6,225 bases of DNA from Gemmatimonadota bacterium (GTDB taxonomy: Bacteria; Gemmatimonadota; Gemmatimonadetes; Longimicrobiales; Longimicrobiaceae), in the NCBI GenBank assembly GCA_019348265.1, contig JAHWJV010000223.1, forward strand, positions 1 through 6,225, written 5' to 3'. Positions 1 through 5,219 of this stretch are shown one piece after another. The notes below the pieces were generated by a model that was given only the letters and a program-made list of their open reading frames with translations, did no database searches and was not told where the DNA came from. The first letter of the stretch is position 1; each line of letters begins with the position of its first letter. Position numbers and translations under genes: made by a program.

Positions 1-234
1 CGCCTCGCGCCCCGCCGTCCACTCCGGCGAAGCGATGCTGCTCTTCGAGAACTGCCTCCGGTCATCTACGAGGTTCACCTGGGCCAGCGGGGCGTGCAGC
101 AACCGGCCGGCGAGGCGGGTAAGCCGGTCGAAGCTTTCTTCCGGCAGGCTGTCGAGCAGGTCGGATTCGGAGAGTGCAGCCAGGCGCCGTGGGTCCAGGA
201 GCGGGTCGACGAGCCCTTCGGAACCGCCCGTCAT
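1..234 (-). CDS. GAF-domain signalling protein, N-terminal part (runs off left edge)
   Basis: The 78 codons in the window begin with MTGGSEGLVDPLLDPRRLAA and continue through a stretch of the type 'LxxxxLLDSLPEESFDRLTRLAGRLLHAPLAQVNLVDDRRQF', written here as a pattern. This is the usual opening of a GAF domain found at the N-terminus of bacterial sensor kinases, diguanylate cyclases and PP2C phosphatases: a linker helix, then a helix with 'FDRLTRLA', then the first strand ending 'LVDD.RQFSKS'. The output domain lies outside the window, so the enzyme class cannot be named. The start at 234 is chosen because the purine-rich GAGAGGTG (reverse complement of 238-245) sits a few bases upstream; a GTG at 240 is an alternative. 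There is no signal peptide, so the protein is probably cytoplasmic. GAF-fold identification is by family pattern; ligand and output are unknown. Confidence 0.75.
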   Translation of the reverse strand, partial: MTGGSEGLVDPLLDPRRLAALSESDLLDSLPEESFDRLTRLAGRLLHAPLAQVNLVDDRRQFSKSSIASPEWTAGREA

Positions 235-713
235 GCACACCTCTCAGCACCCCCAAAGGTGCAATCGGCTGGTTGTTCGTGCATTCGGGCCGCTCTCGAG
301 CAAGGGTGAGCGAAGGAGGAGTGCGAGAGTGGTGCAAACGCAAACGCCAGGCCGCAGCGCGAACTCACGGCGGAGAAGTTTTCGGCAGATTCCAGATCTG
401 TCGGGAACCAGCTTTGAGGCATGCCGCACAGGAGGGCAGGATCGCGTAGGGTGATGTGAATCCGGGGCCGTACTTCCTCGCTCATCGCGCCGAACAACAA
501 CGTGCGGGATGGGGTAGTGATGCGATTGTTCAGATGTTTTTCTCCAACACTCGGCGCATCGGTCCCCGCCTTGCAGCGTCGGCTTCCCTAAAGCCGTACA
601 ACTTTCCAGGACTGGCCGGACAAGCTCAGTGGACCCCGCCGGGCGGGAGCTTCGCGTCGCAGAGCCCGCGGCGGGATTGCGGCTCGGCGCCGCACGTAGG
701 GGAGGGCGATGGA
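235..713. other. Long gene-free stretch with no convincing coding sequence
   Basis: No frame here reads like a recognisable protein. The best open frame is on the minus strand, from an ATG at 485 to a TGA at 231-233 that overlaps the ATG of the GAF gene as ATGA. It encodes about 84 residues rich in Ser, Ala, Cys and His (beginning MSEEVRPRIHITLRDPALLC), and its third codon positions are less G/C-biased than those of the confident genes nearby. It could be a leader ORF or chance. The segment presumably holds the promoter of the GAF gene, but no clear -35/-10 pair was found. Confidence 0.4.
238..245 (-). promoter_or_regulatory. Ribosome binding site of the GAF-domain gene
   Basis: Reading the minus strand, GAGAGGTG ends three bases before the ATG at 234, with its AGAGG core about five bases away. 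It supports the ATG start over the GTG six bases further upstream. Confidence 0.5.
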
Positions 714-838
714 TCAGGCGACGGCGCGCCGCCTGACGTCGTCGAGCACCTGGATCAGTTCGTTCGCCTGGTCGGGGGTTGCCGATGAACAGGCCCAAGC
801 CATGCTGGCGAGGCCACGCGCACGTAAACGAGCTTGAA
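714..838 (-). pseudogene. C-terminal gene remnant with two apparent single-base frameshifts
   Basis: Reading down from about 838 on the minus strand, one frame gives FKLVYVRVASPAWLG, and a different frame then gives PDQANELIQVLDDVRRRAVA ending at the TGA of 714-716. Removing one G from the GGG run (complement of 794-796) and one C from the CCCCC run (complement of 774-778) yields one continuous reading: VASPAWLGLFIGNPDQANEL, then IQVLDDVRRRAVA and stop. The result looks like the last 40 residues of a real protein. The family is not recognised. No N-terminal part exists upstream, because plus-strand coding of another protein starts at the same place. Decay of a truncated gene is the simplest reading; a sequencing or assembly error in homopolymers could produce the shifts, but not the truncation. 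Confidence 0.45.
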
Positions 839-872
839 CCCACGGCTGCGTACCGGGCCCGGCGGGGGGCGC

Positions 873-1439
873 ATGGTCGAGGGGCTGAATCGCCTGCCCT
901 TGTCCGCGGCGCCCTCGTCGGACGTGACTGCCAGGGGCACGCTGATCCGCGGCGACGGGACCTCGTACGAGATCGCCGAAACGAACCTGGCTGGCGACAC
1001 CGTGCGGCGCCTTTCGCGCCCGGGGCCTCTTCCCACGATCCCCGAAGAAGAGCGTCGCGACAGCGCGGCGACCCTCCGCGCCCGGATCGCGGCGCTTCCC
1101 GTTCCCCTCGACCGGGTCCAGGGCGTTCCCGAGTCCGTAAAGTCGGGGATCATCCCACAGACGTACCCCGCCTACCTGCGCCTTTACGGCGCGGCGGATG
1201 GACGGACCTGGGTGGAGCGGCCGCCCCCGGCCGGCAAGCCCGACACAACGTTCTGGGACGTGTGGGACGCCGGCGGCAGGTTCCTCGGAGTCGTCTCCGC
1301 CCCCGTGAAGCTGCTGGCCGAGCCGCGCCCGGTTTTCACCCCCACGGCGATCTACGGGGTGGCGCGCGATCCCGAAACGGATGAGCAGCTGCTGGTGCGG
1401 CTGACGTTCTCCCCACCCGGACGACGGGCCAGCCGCTGA
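873..1439 (+). CDS. C-terminal fragment of a probable secreted beta-propeller-type protein
   Basis: The 188 residues from the ATG at 873 contain a typical propeller-blade pattern near the C-terminus: 'YGAADGRTWVERP' (about 105-117), then 'FWDVWDAGGRFLGVV' (about 127-141) and a final strand pair ending 'LLVRLTFS'. An early segment, 'GTLIRGDGTSYEIAETNLAG' (about 22-41), also reads as beta strands, followed by a charged helix rich in Glu and Arg (about 57-75). Intact proteins of this kind usually have a signal peptide and roughly twice this length; here there is neither. The homologous-looking frame continues upstream to about 838 (NPRLRTGPGGGR) and then hits a TAA at 825-827, so the gene looks 5'-truncated. 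ATG 873 is preceded by a GGGGGG run that could act as a ribosome site; a TTG at 834 is the other candidate start. Function is unknown and expression is doubtful. Confidence 0.55.
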   Translation: MVEGLNRLPLSAAPSSDVTARGTLIRGDGTSYEIAETNLAGDTVRRLSRPGPLPTIPEEERRDSAATLRARIAALPVPLDRVQGVPESVKSGIIPQTYPAYLRLYGAADGRTWVERPPPAGKPDTTFWDVWDAGGRFLGVVSAPVKLLAEPRPVFTPTAIYGVARDPETDEQLLVRLTFSPPGRRASR

Positions 1440-1471
1440 CGCCGGTCAGGGTGCGGAGGATGGTAAAGAAC

Positions 1472-1499
1472 CAGGGGCCGCCCCGGTGGGCGGCCCCTG
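1472..1499. terminator. Hairpin terminator between convergent genes
   Basis: A perfect 12-bp GC-rich stem (1472-1483 with 1488-1499) closes on a four-base CGGT loop. It lies between the stop codons of two convergent genes, at 1439 (plus) and 1524 (minus). On the minus strand the stem is followed by a short T-rich stretch (GGTTCTTT), so it fits best as the terminator of the lipoprotein gene. The plus side has no T-run, though it may still stop convergent transcription. Confidence 0.75.
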
Positions 1500-1523
1500 T
1501 GGCGGCGGAGCCGAGCTGCGGGC

Positions 1524-2063
1524 TCAGGGTGCGCCGCAGCGCGAGCGAACGAGCTGGATCAGTTCAGCGGGAGTGTCGAGGTTGCGCCGCTGCAGAAAGT
1601 CGTCGGGCCGCCCGAATACCACCTGCCCCGGATTGCCGCCCGGGAACTCGTTGCTCGCGATGGCCGTCCCACGTTGAAAGTCGAGCACGATCGCGGTCAT
1701 CGCGCCCGTCTTCTCCCGCCGCAGGTCTCCCCGCAGATCGTTGTAGCGCAGCAGGCGACCCTCGGGATCGAAGGAAAGCGAGATGTTTCGGCGCGTATCT
1801 TCGCGGCTGGGAAACGAAAGGATGTAAAGCACCTCGTCGTCCCCGGTGGTCCCGCGGGGGAGCGTCTCGCACTCACCCCCCTCGCTCGCCGCTTCTACCG
1901 CGGGCACGAAGCGGCTCACCGACGTTTCATCCAGATCGGTCACCCGGATCGTCGCCGTTTCCGTTCCGACGGTACGCACCGCGAAACCCGGACCCAACAC
2001 CCCGTCGCCGGTGGCGCAGGATGCGAGGCCCGCACTCAACAGGACCAGGAGAGCAGCACGCAT
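1524..2063 (-). CDS. Hypothetical lipoprotein (type II signal peptide)
   Basis: This 179-residue protein starts with a short basic N-terminus and a hydrophobic segment, MRAALLVLLSAGLASC, ending in a good lipobox (LASC, Cys16). It should therefore be lipidated and anchored in the cytoplasmic or outer membrane, facing the periplasm or outside. The mature part is predicted to be mainly beta strand: a first strand block (about 27-50), a loop with Cys65, then strands around 78-102 and 122-140. It ends in a short helix, TPAELIQLVRSRCGAP, containing Cys176. Cys65 and Cys176 are the only cysteines of the mature protein and could form a disulfide. I do not recognise the family. The ATG at 2063 is well supported by GAGGA five bases upstream (reverse complement of 2069-2073) and by the signal peptide starting there. 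The frame stays open far upstream, but that part shadows the carbonic anhydrase gene. The gene lies 158 bp downstream of the carbonic anhydrase on the same strand and ends at a hairpin terminator. Confidence 0.85.
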   Translation of the reverse strand: MRAALLVLLSAGLASCATGDGVLGPGFAVRTVGTETATIRVTDLDETSVSRFVPAVEAASEGGECETLPRGTTGDDEVLYILSFPSREDTRRNISLSFDPEGRLLRYNDLRGDLRREKTGAMTAIVLDFQRGTAIASNEFPGGNPGQVVFGRPDDFLQRRNLDTPAELIQLVRSRCGAP

Positions 2064-2068
2064 GGAAT

Positions 2069-2073
2069 TCCTC
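2069..2073 (-). promoter_or_regulatory. Ribosome binding site of the lipoprotein gene
   Basis: GAGGA on the minus strand sits five bases from the ATG at 2063. It fixes the start at the signal peptide in a frame that otherwise stays open far upstream. Confidence 0.6.
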
Positions 2074-2126
2074 GGCGGAGATGTGCCCGGGCCGCGAAGT
2101 GCAACGCGGTGCATCGTAGCCGCCGA

Positions 2127-2144
2127 TTCTTGCGGCCGCAAGAA
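2127..2144. repeat. Perfect 18-bp palindrome (dyad)
   Basis: TTCTTGCGGCCGCAAGAA is a perfect palindrome with nine-base arms and no spacer. It lies 64 bp upstream of the lipoprotein ATG and about 77 bp downstream of the carbonic anhydrase stop. It could be an operator for a dimeric regulator of the lipoprotein gene, or a weak terminator stem for the carbonic anhydrase transcript. There is no T-run beyond the stem on the minus strand, which argues slightly for the operator reading. Confidence 0.4.
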
Positions 2145-2221
2145 CAGCCGAAGCCGGGTGCCAGGGCTCGCCCGTCCGATCCCTGGAGCGCTCACCGCCC
2201 GCGGGACCGCACGCCCCGGGG

Positions 2222-2824
2222 TCAGTCGTCCAGCAGCGTCACGCGGCCGGTCTCCAGGTCGTACATGCCGCCGGCGACCACCAGCTTCTCCTCGGCCAGC
2301 AGCTGCGCGATCACGGGGGACGACGTGCGCAGCAGCTCCGCCTGGATGCGCACGTTGTGGCGCGCCACGTCCTCCAGCTCGCGCGTGGCCGAGCGGTCCA
2401 CGGCCGGGCGGATGTGCCGGTACAGGGTGCTGATCTGCCCGGGCACCGCCTGGCCGGCGATGGTGGCCTTGACGGCGCCGCAGTGCGTGTGGCCCAGCAC
2501 CACCAGCGCCTTGGCGCCCAGCACCGCCGTGCCGAACTCCAGGCTGCCGATCAGCTCCGGCGTAACGATGTTGCCCGCCGCGCGGCACACGAACACGTCG
2601 CCGAAGCCCTGGTCGAAGACGATCTCCACCGGCACGCGCGAGTCGGCGCACGAAAGCACGGCGGCGAACGGCGACTGCCCCTCGGACACCTCGCGCACGC
2701 GGTCCATGTTGCGGTTGGGTCCCACCGCGCGCCCCTCGACGAAGCGCCGGTTGCCCGCCATCAGCTCTGCCAGGGCCTGGGCGGGTGCGTGGATGCCCGG
2801 AAGCGCGTCGTCGTTGGCGTTCAT
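2222..2824 (-). CDS. Beta-class carbonic anhydrase
   Basis: This 200-residue protein should catalyse reversible hydration of CO2 to bicarbonate, with a Zn2+ ion in each active site. The class motifs are clear: SCADSRVP holds the zinc ligand Cys59 and the Asp61-Arg63 catalytic dyad, and GHTHCGAV supplies His112 and Cys115. The segment between them, 'FGDVFVCRAAGNIVTPELIGSLEF', is also typical, and the N-terminal helix 'ALAELMAGNRRFVEG' is the usual dimerisation arm. Length matches the bacterial family (about 200-220 aa). There is no signal peptide, so it is cytoplasmic. The ATG at 2824 gives the normal family length, but its ribosome site is weak. An upstream ATG at 2935 would add 37 residues (MNALTNMHCAAAV...) that look like translated leader rather than protein. 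The next gene on this strand, a lipoprotein, is 158 bp downstream. No cyanase or bicarbonate transporter is next to it, so a general CO2/bicarbonate or pH role is most likely. Confidence 0.95.
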   Translation of the reverse strand: MNANDDALPGIHAPAQALAELMAGNRRFVEGRAVGPNRNMDRVREVSEGQSPFAAVLSCADSRVPVEIVFDQGFGDVFVCRAAGNIVTPELIGSLEFGTAVLGAKALVVLGHTHCGAVKATIAGQAVPGQISTLYRHIRPAVDRSATRELEDVARHNVRIQAELLRTSSPVIAQLLAEEKLVVAGGMYDLETGRVTLLDD

Positions 2825-2949
2825 GCGGATGTCGTTGCGGTTCGGGTGAATGGCCGGCGGATACGGCCGCCGGCCGCCCGCAATGATCGCACCTCTGACG
2901 GCTGCAGCACAATGCATATTCGTAAGGGCATTCATCGCTTTCGCTGATG
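2825..2949. other. Upstream region of the carbonic anhydrase gene
   Basis: This stretch must hold the promoter and leader of the minus-strand carbonic anhydrase gene. A relatively AT-rich island (around 2910-2940, including ATGCATATTCGTAA) is the likeliest promoter position. I could not pick a convincing -35/-10 pair with proper spacing. Confidence 0.35.
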
Positions 2950-3087
2950 GATCGGCACTCCGCCGCCACAGAAGCTGGGCGAGCCGCTGTTCGTCCGGGC
3001 GTGATCGCCACCCCCATCGCGGCCTCGCTGTGGGCCGCCCGGGGCCGAGCGGCGGGGGCCGCCGTGCCGGCGCCCGCCACCCACTGA
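2950..3087 (+). pseudogene. C-terminal relic of an unidentified plus-strand gene
   Basis: One frame reads TPPPQKLGEPLFVRA and then stops. Another frame picks up at VIATPIAASLWAARGRAAGA and continues to a TGA at 3085-3087. Adding one base around 2999-3001 joins them into a single C-terminal tail, KLGEPLFVRAVIATPIAASL and onward. The tail is followed 30 bp later by a strong plus-strand terminator, as expected at the 3' end of a real gene, yet nothing upstream continues the frame. The phrase 'KLGEPLFVR' resembles the end of a LysR-type helix-turn-helix, but the following residues do not, so that identification is weak. As an alternative, 47 codons from an ATG at 2947 could be read as a small ORF. 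Confidence 0.35.
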
Positions 3088-3117
3088 CGCGGGGGACCGA
3101 GACGGCGTCCGACGGTC

Positions 3118-3151
3118 AGAGCCCGCCGGCACCAGCGCCGGCGGGCTCTTT
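3118..3151 (+). terminator. Rho-independent terminator, plus strand
   Basis: A perfect 13-bp stem (3118-3130 with 3137-3149) with loop ACCAGC is followed by TTTCATTT on the plus strand. The minus side lacks a T-run. The only plus-strand coding upstream is the relic ending at 3087, so this looks like the leftover terminator of a gene that has lost its body. Confidence 0.8.
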
Positions 3152-3202
3152 CATTTCGAGGACGATCACGACGGGATTCCACAACTCCTGGAATCGCTCC
3201 CG

Positions 3203-4132
3203 TCAGGCGCCGTGCGGCCCCTCGGACAGCTCGAGGAGGGTGTCCGCGTACGACTCGATCAACTCGCGCTTCGCGAGCCGCGCCACCCACTCCGGCGGAA
3301 TTCCGCTCGCGCCGTAGCAGGCGCCGGCGAGTTGCCCGAAGATGGCCGCCGTCGTATCCGCGTCATGCCCGAGATTCACGGCGAGCAGGCATCCCTCGCG
3401 GTAGGACGCGGCACGATGGAATGCCCACAGCGCTGCTTCCAGGGAGTGCACGACGTATCCCGTTCCGGCGATCTCCGGTGGATTGCGGCGCTTGAAGCTC
3501 CCGGCAGCAATCTCCTGGATCTCGGGAGCCAGGGAGCCCCCCGTCCAGTACCCGGGGTCCAGCAGGTCTTCCTTCCTGCGTCCGTCCAACGCCCCGACGA
3601 GCAGCGCACAGTAGTATCGGCAGGCGTCTACCGCGGTGCGCGCCTGGTGGGTGGTTCGCGAGCTGTCTGCCGCGCGCTGGATGGCGAGTTCCAGGTTGCT
3701 CCGATAGAACATGGGCACCGGCGCCAGACGCATCAGCGATCCGTTCCCCGCCTTCATGGGGTCGGTGGAACCGCTGAACGGCTCGCCGGTCGATGCAAAG
3801 CGGTGCAGGGCCTCAGCCACCGTCATCCCGATGTCGAAGCAGCGCCCGGTACTGCTCAGGTGGCCATCCTGGTGCCACCGCACGTACCGCCGCATCTGGT
3901 CGCCCGGATCGAACCCCCGGCACTCGATCAGGCTCTCGGCCAGGCACAACGTCATCGACGTATCGTCAGTCCACTCCCCGGGCTCCAGCTCGAACGGCCC
4001 GCCCCCGACCATGTCGGTGACGGGGGCAAACGAGCCCGGCGGCATGAACTCCACCGTCGTCCCCACCGCATCGCCCACGGCAAGTCCAAGGAGGCAGCCG
4101 CGGAACCTGTCGGTCAGCTCAGTGCTGTGCAT
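3203..4132 (-). CDS. ADP-ribosylglycohydrolase (ARH/DraG family)
   Basis: This 309-residue protein belongs to the family of metal-dependent hydrolases that remove ADP-ribose from modified proteins or small molecules. The signature blocks are all present. 'DRFRGCLLGLAVGDAVGTTVEF' (8-29) opens the fold, and 'WTDDTSMTLCLAESL' (54-68) carries the Thr55-Asp56-Asp57 metal ligands. 'GNGSLMRLAPVPMFY' (129-143) follows, and 'LGHDADTTAAIFGQLAGACYG' (254-274) carries Asp257, Asp259 and Thr260 of the second metal site. The length and all-helical character fit the family. The ATG at 4132 is chosen because the family block starts within ten residues of it; an open frame upstream to 4246 would add about 38 Arg-rich residues that do not look like protein. 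The gene is divergent from an ADP-ribosyltransferase-like gene across a 175-bp gap, which suggests that it reverses that enzyme's modification or protects the cell from it. The actual substrate residue is unknown. The family also contains housekeeping members with other ADP-ribosyl substrates. Confidence 0.95.
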   Translation of the reverse strand: MHSTELTDRFRGCLLGLAVGDAVGTTVEFMPPGSFAPVTDMVGGGPFELEPGEWTDDTSMTLCLAESLIECRGFDPGDQMRRYVRWHQDGHLSSTGRCFDIGMTVAEALHRFASTGEPFSGSTDPMKAGNGSLMRLAPVPMFYRSNLELAIQRAADSSRTTHQARTAVDACRYYCALLVGALDGRRKEDLLDPGYWTGGSLAPEIQEIAAGSFKRRNPPEIAGTGYVVHSLEAALWAFHRAASYREGCLLAVNLGHDADTTAAIFGQLAGACYGASGIPPEWVARLAKRELIESYADTLLELSEGPHGA

Positions 4133-4190
4133 CGTCCCAACTCGTGAATGAGAGCCGCGGGGACGGCGGGTGCCGCCGCAAATACGATCA

Positions 4191-4219
4191 TTGCGCACAC
4201 GCACTCGCGCGCGTAATGT
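4191..4219 (+). promoter_or_regulatory. Candidate promoter of the ADP-ribosyltransferase gene
   Basis: TTGCGC (4191-4196) and TAATGT (4214-4219) are 17 bp apart, and each matches the sigma-70 consensus at about three of six positions. If real, transcription would begin near 4226. That would exclude the ATG at 4170 and leave the GTG at 4308 as the start, with a leader of about 80 nt. The opposing promoter of the hydrolase must lie in the same 175-bp gap, so a shared regulator is possible. Confidence 0.3.
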
Positions 4220-4307
4220 TGCCCGCCCCTGGGCTGCGCCCTCCACGGTTGCAGCCTCTCATTGTGACATCCTTTCAGGCACCGTCCAGGGTAGTGCGGC
4301 CGATCTG

Positions 4308-4922
4308 GTGAAGACTTCCAAGTTCCCGGCGTGGGTCGAAGAGCTGAATTCTGCTCCCACCGGTGGCCATTATCAATGGGCAGCCGAGTTTCGGCGGCGC
4401 AACCGCTCGCCGGAATTTCGCGCGTTCCTGGCTGCAGTCGAGAAGTGGCAGACCGACCCGGACCTCTGCGATGCATTCAAGGCCCATGCGCGAGACATCC
4501 TGTCCGGCGGACGAGGGTCCACCGAGGCCTTGATCATGCTGAAGGCCCTCGCCGCCGCTGCGCCGACGGCGCCGGAACTTTATCGCGGTGACGGGGAACC
4601 AGGAACAGTGTGGTCGGTGCTACAGCACTACCCGACGGGTTATGAGTTCGACCTCGCCCTGGCATCGTTCTCCAGCGACCGAGGACTGGCTTCGGAGTTC
4701 GCTTGGCTGGCGCGCGACAGCGGACACAACGTCGAGGTGGTGTTCGTGTTGCAAGCGGGCAGCCGTTCGGTTAGGATTGACGTGCTGGCGCCGGATCACA
4801 TCCACTGGCGCGAGCGCGAGTGGTTCAGCGGAGGGCGGTTCGCCGTCCTCGATTCTCGTCTCGCGTCCGACGAGATGGTGGAGATCGTCATCGAGCAACA
4901 GAAGGTGTACGATGTCGGATGA
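4308..4922 (+). CDS. Putative ADP-ribosyltransferase (R-S-E class fold), cytoplasmic
   Basis: From the GTG at 4308 this protein has 204 residues. An N-terminal helical region (about 1-85) is followed by a domain with the three hallmarks of R-S-E ADP-ribosyltransferases. 'ELYRGDG' (90-96) supplies Arg93. 'LALASFSSDRGLASEFA' (116-132) supplies the Ser-Phe-Ser at 120-122 in place of the S-T-S motif. 'WREREWFSGGRFAVLDSR' (167-184) supplies an E-x-E at Glu169/Glu171 followed by the usual 'F..GGRF.V' strand. 'VEIVIEQQKVY' makes the last strand. Such enzymes transfer ADP-ribose from NAD+ to a protein, nucleic acid or small-molecule target. No signal peptide is seen, so it acts in the cytoplasm or is delivered by other means. 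Another start, the ATG at 4170, would add 46 Arg/Ala-rich residues that do not look like protein. It is divergent from an ADP-ribosylglycohydrolase gene and overlaps a 76-aa ORF downstream. Fold assignment is from motif spacing; target and activity are inferred. Confidence 0.75.
   Translation: MKTSKFPAWVEELNSAPTGGHYQWAAEFRRRNRSPEFRAFLAAVEKWQTDPDLCDAFKAHARDILSGGRGSTEALIMLKALAAAAPTAPELYRGDGEPGTVWSVLQHYPTGYEFDLALASFSSDRGLASEFAWLARDSGHNVEVVFVLQAGSRSVRIDVLAPDHIHWREREWFSGGRFAVLDSRLASDEMVEIVIEQQKVYDVG
4902..4907 (+). promoter_or_regulatory. Ribosome binding site inside the ART gene for the 76-aa ORF
   Basis: AAGGTG lies within the last codons of the transferase gene, four bases before the ATG at 4912. 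It supports translation of the overlapping small gene and coupling between the two. Confidence 0.5.
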
Positions 4923-5142
4923 GATGCTTCGCCCGGGTGACTACAGGCCGGCGCCAGAGTACATCGAGCGGATGTTTGGCGGGTTCGCGGCGGATCGCGC
5001 TCGGATGCGCGCCCGGCGTGCCGCTTATGAGATGGTGCAAACCGCCATCCAAACAGGCACCTACAGCCGCGATCACGATCACCGCAGCGCCGATACTCAG
5101 TCTCTTCGTGAACGTCACCAATCCACTACCGTCAGCCGGTAA
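4912..5142 (+). CDS. Small protein of unknown function, overlapping the ART gene
   Basis: This 76-residue protein, beginning MSDEMLRPGDYRPAPEYIER, is not recognised. It has an acidic and proline-containing N-terminus (1-20), a probable amphipathic helix with many Arg and Ala (about 24-48, 'FAADRARMRARRAAYEMVQTAIQ'), and a polar tail rich in Asp, His, Arg, Ser and Thr (50-76). It has no signal peptide or membrane segment and no cysteine. Its ATG overlaps the 3' end of the transferase gene by 11 nt, and an AAGGTG four bases before the ATG makes translation likely. Overlap and shared orientation suggest that the two are made together, so it could be a partner, inhibitor or target adaptor of the transferase. 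A strong terminator follows 39 bp after the stop. It could also be a spurious ORF, but the overlap plus ribosome site argue against that. Confidence 0.6.
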   Translation: MSDEMLRPGDYRPAPEYIERMFGGFAADRARMRARRAAYEMVQTAIQTGTYSRDHDHRSADTQSLRERHQSTTVSR

Positions 5143-5181
5143 CGCCAAGGTAGCTGGACTACGACAGATCTGATTCGCGCT

Positions 5182-5219
5182 AAAGCGGGGCCGTCCAGGC
5201 AAAGGACGGCCCCGCTTTT
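5182..5219. terminator. Strong Rho-independent terminator, likely bidirectional
   Basis: A perfect 15-bp stem (5182-5196 with 5204-5218) with the loop AGGCAAA is followed by TTTT on the plus strand. Its left arm begins with AAA, so the minus strand also has a short T-run. It ends the ART/76-aa transcript and would also stop minus-strand transcription coming from the right. Confidence 0.9.

Noticed and set aside
1674..2849. 391-codon plus-strand open frame opposite the lipoprotein and carbonic anhydrase genes
   Set aside because: It is a GC-rich shadow of two well-supported minus-strand genes; the translation is Arg/Pro/Ser-rich and matches no family pattern.
2947..3087. Relic tail as a LysR-type regulator divergent from the carbonic anhydrase (as in cynR-cynT)
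   Set aside because: Only about nine residues (KLGEPLFVR) resemble a LysR helix-turn-helix end, and the continuation does not; too little to name a family.
3173..3201. Small inverted repeat GATTCCA/TGGAATC just after the hydrolase stop codon
   Set aside because: Only 7 bp, moderate GC and no T-run on the minus strand, so it is not a credible terminator on its own.
2064..3290. Upstream extension of the minus-strand lipoprotein frame to a 588-codon open frame
   Set aside because: The frame is antisense-free only because of high GC; the extension overlaps the carbonic anhydrase gene in another frame, is Arg/Gly/Ala-rich, and a signal peptide with a good ribosome site starts at 2063.
3212..4147. 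311-codon plus-strand open frame opposite the ADP-ribosylglycohydrolase gene
   Set aside because: The opposite strand carries every family motif of the hydrolase; this frame is its antisense shadow.
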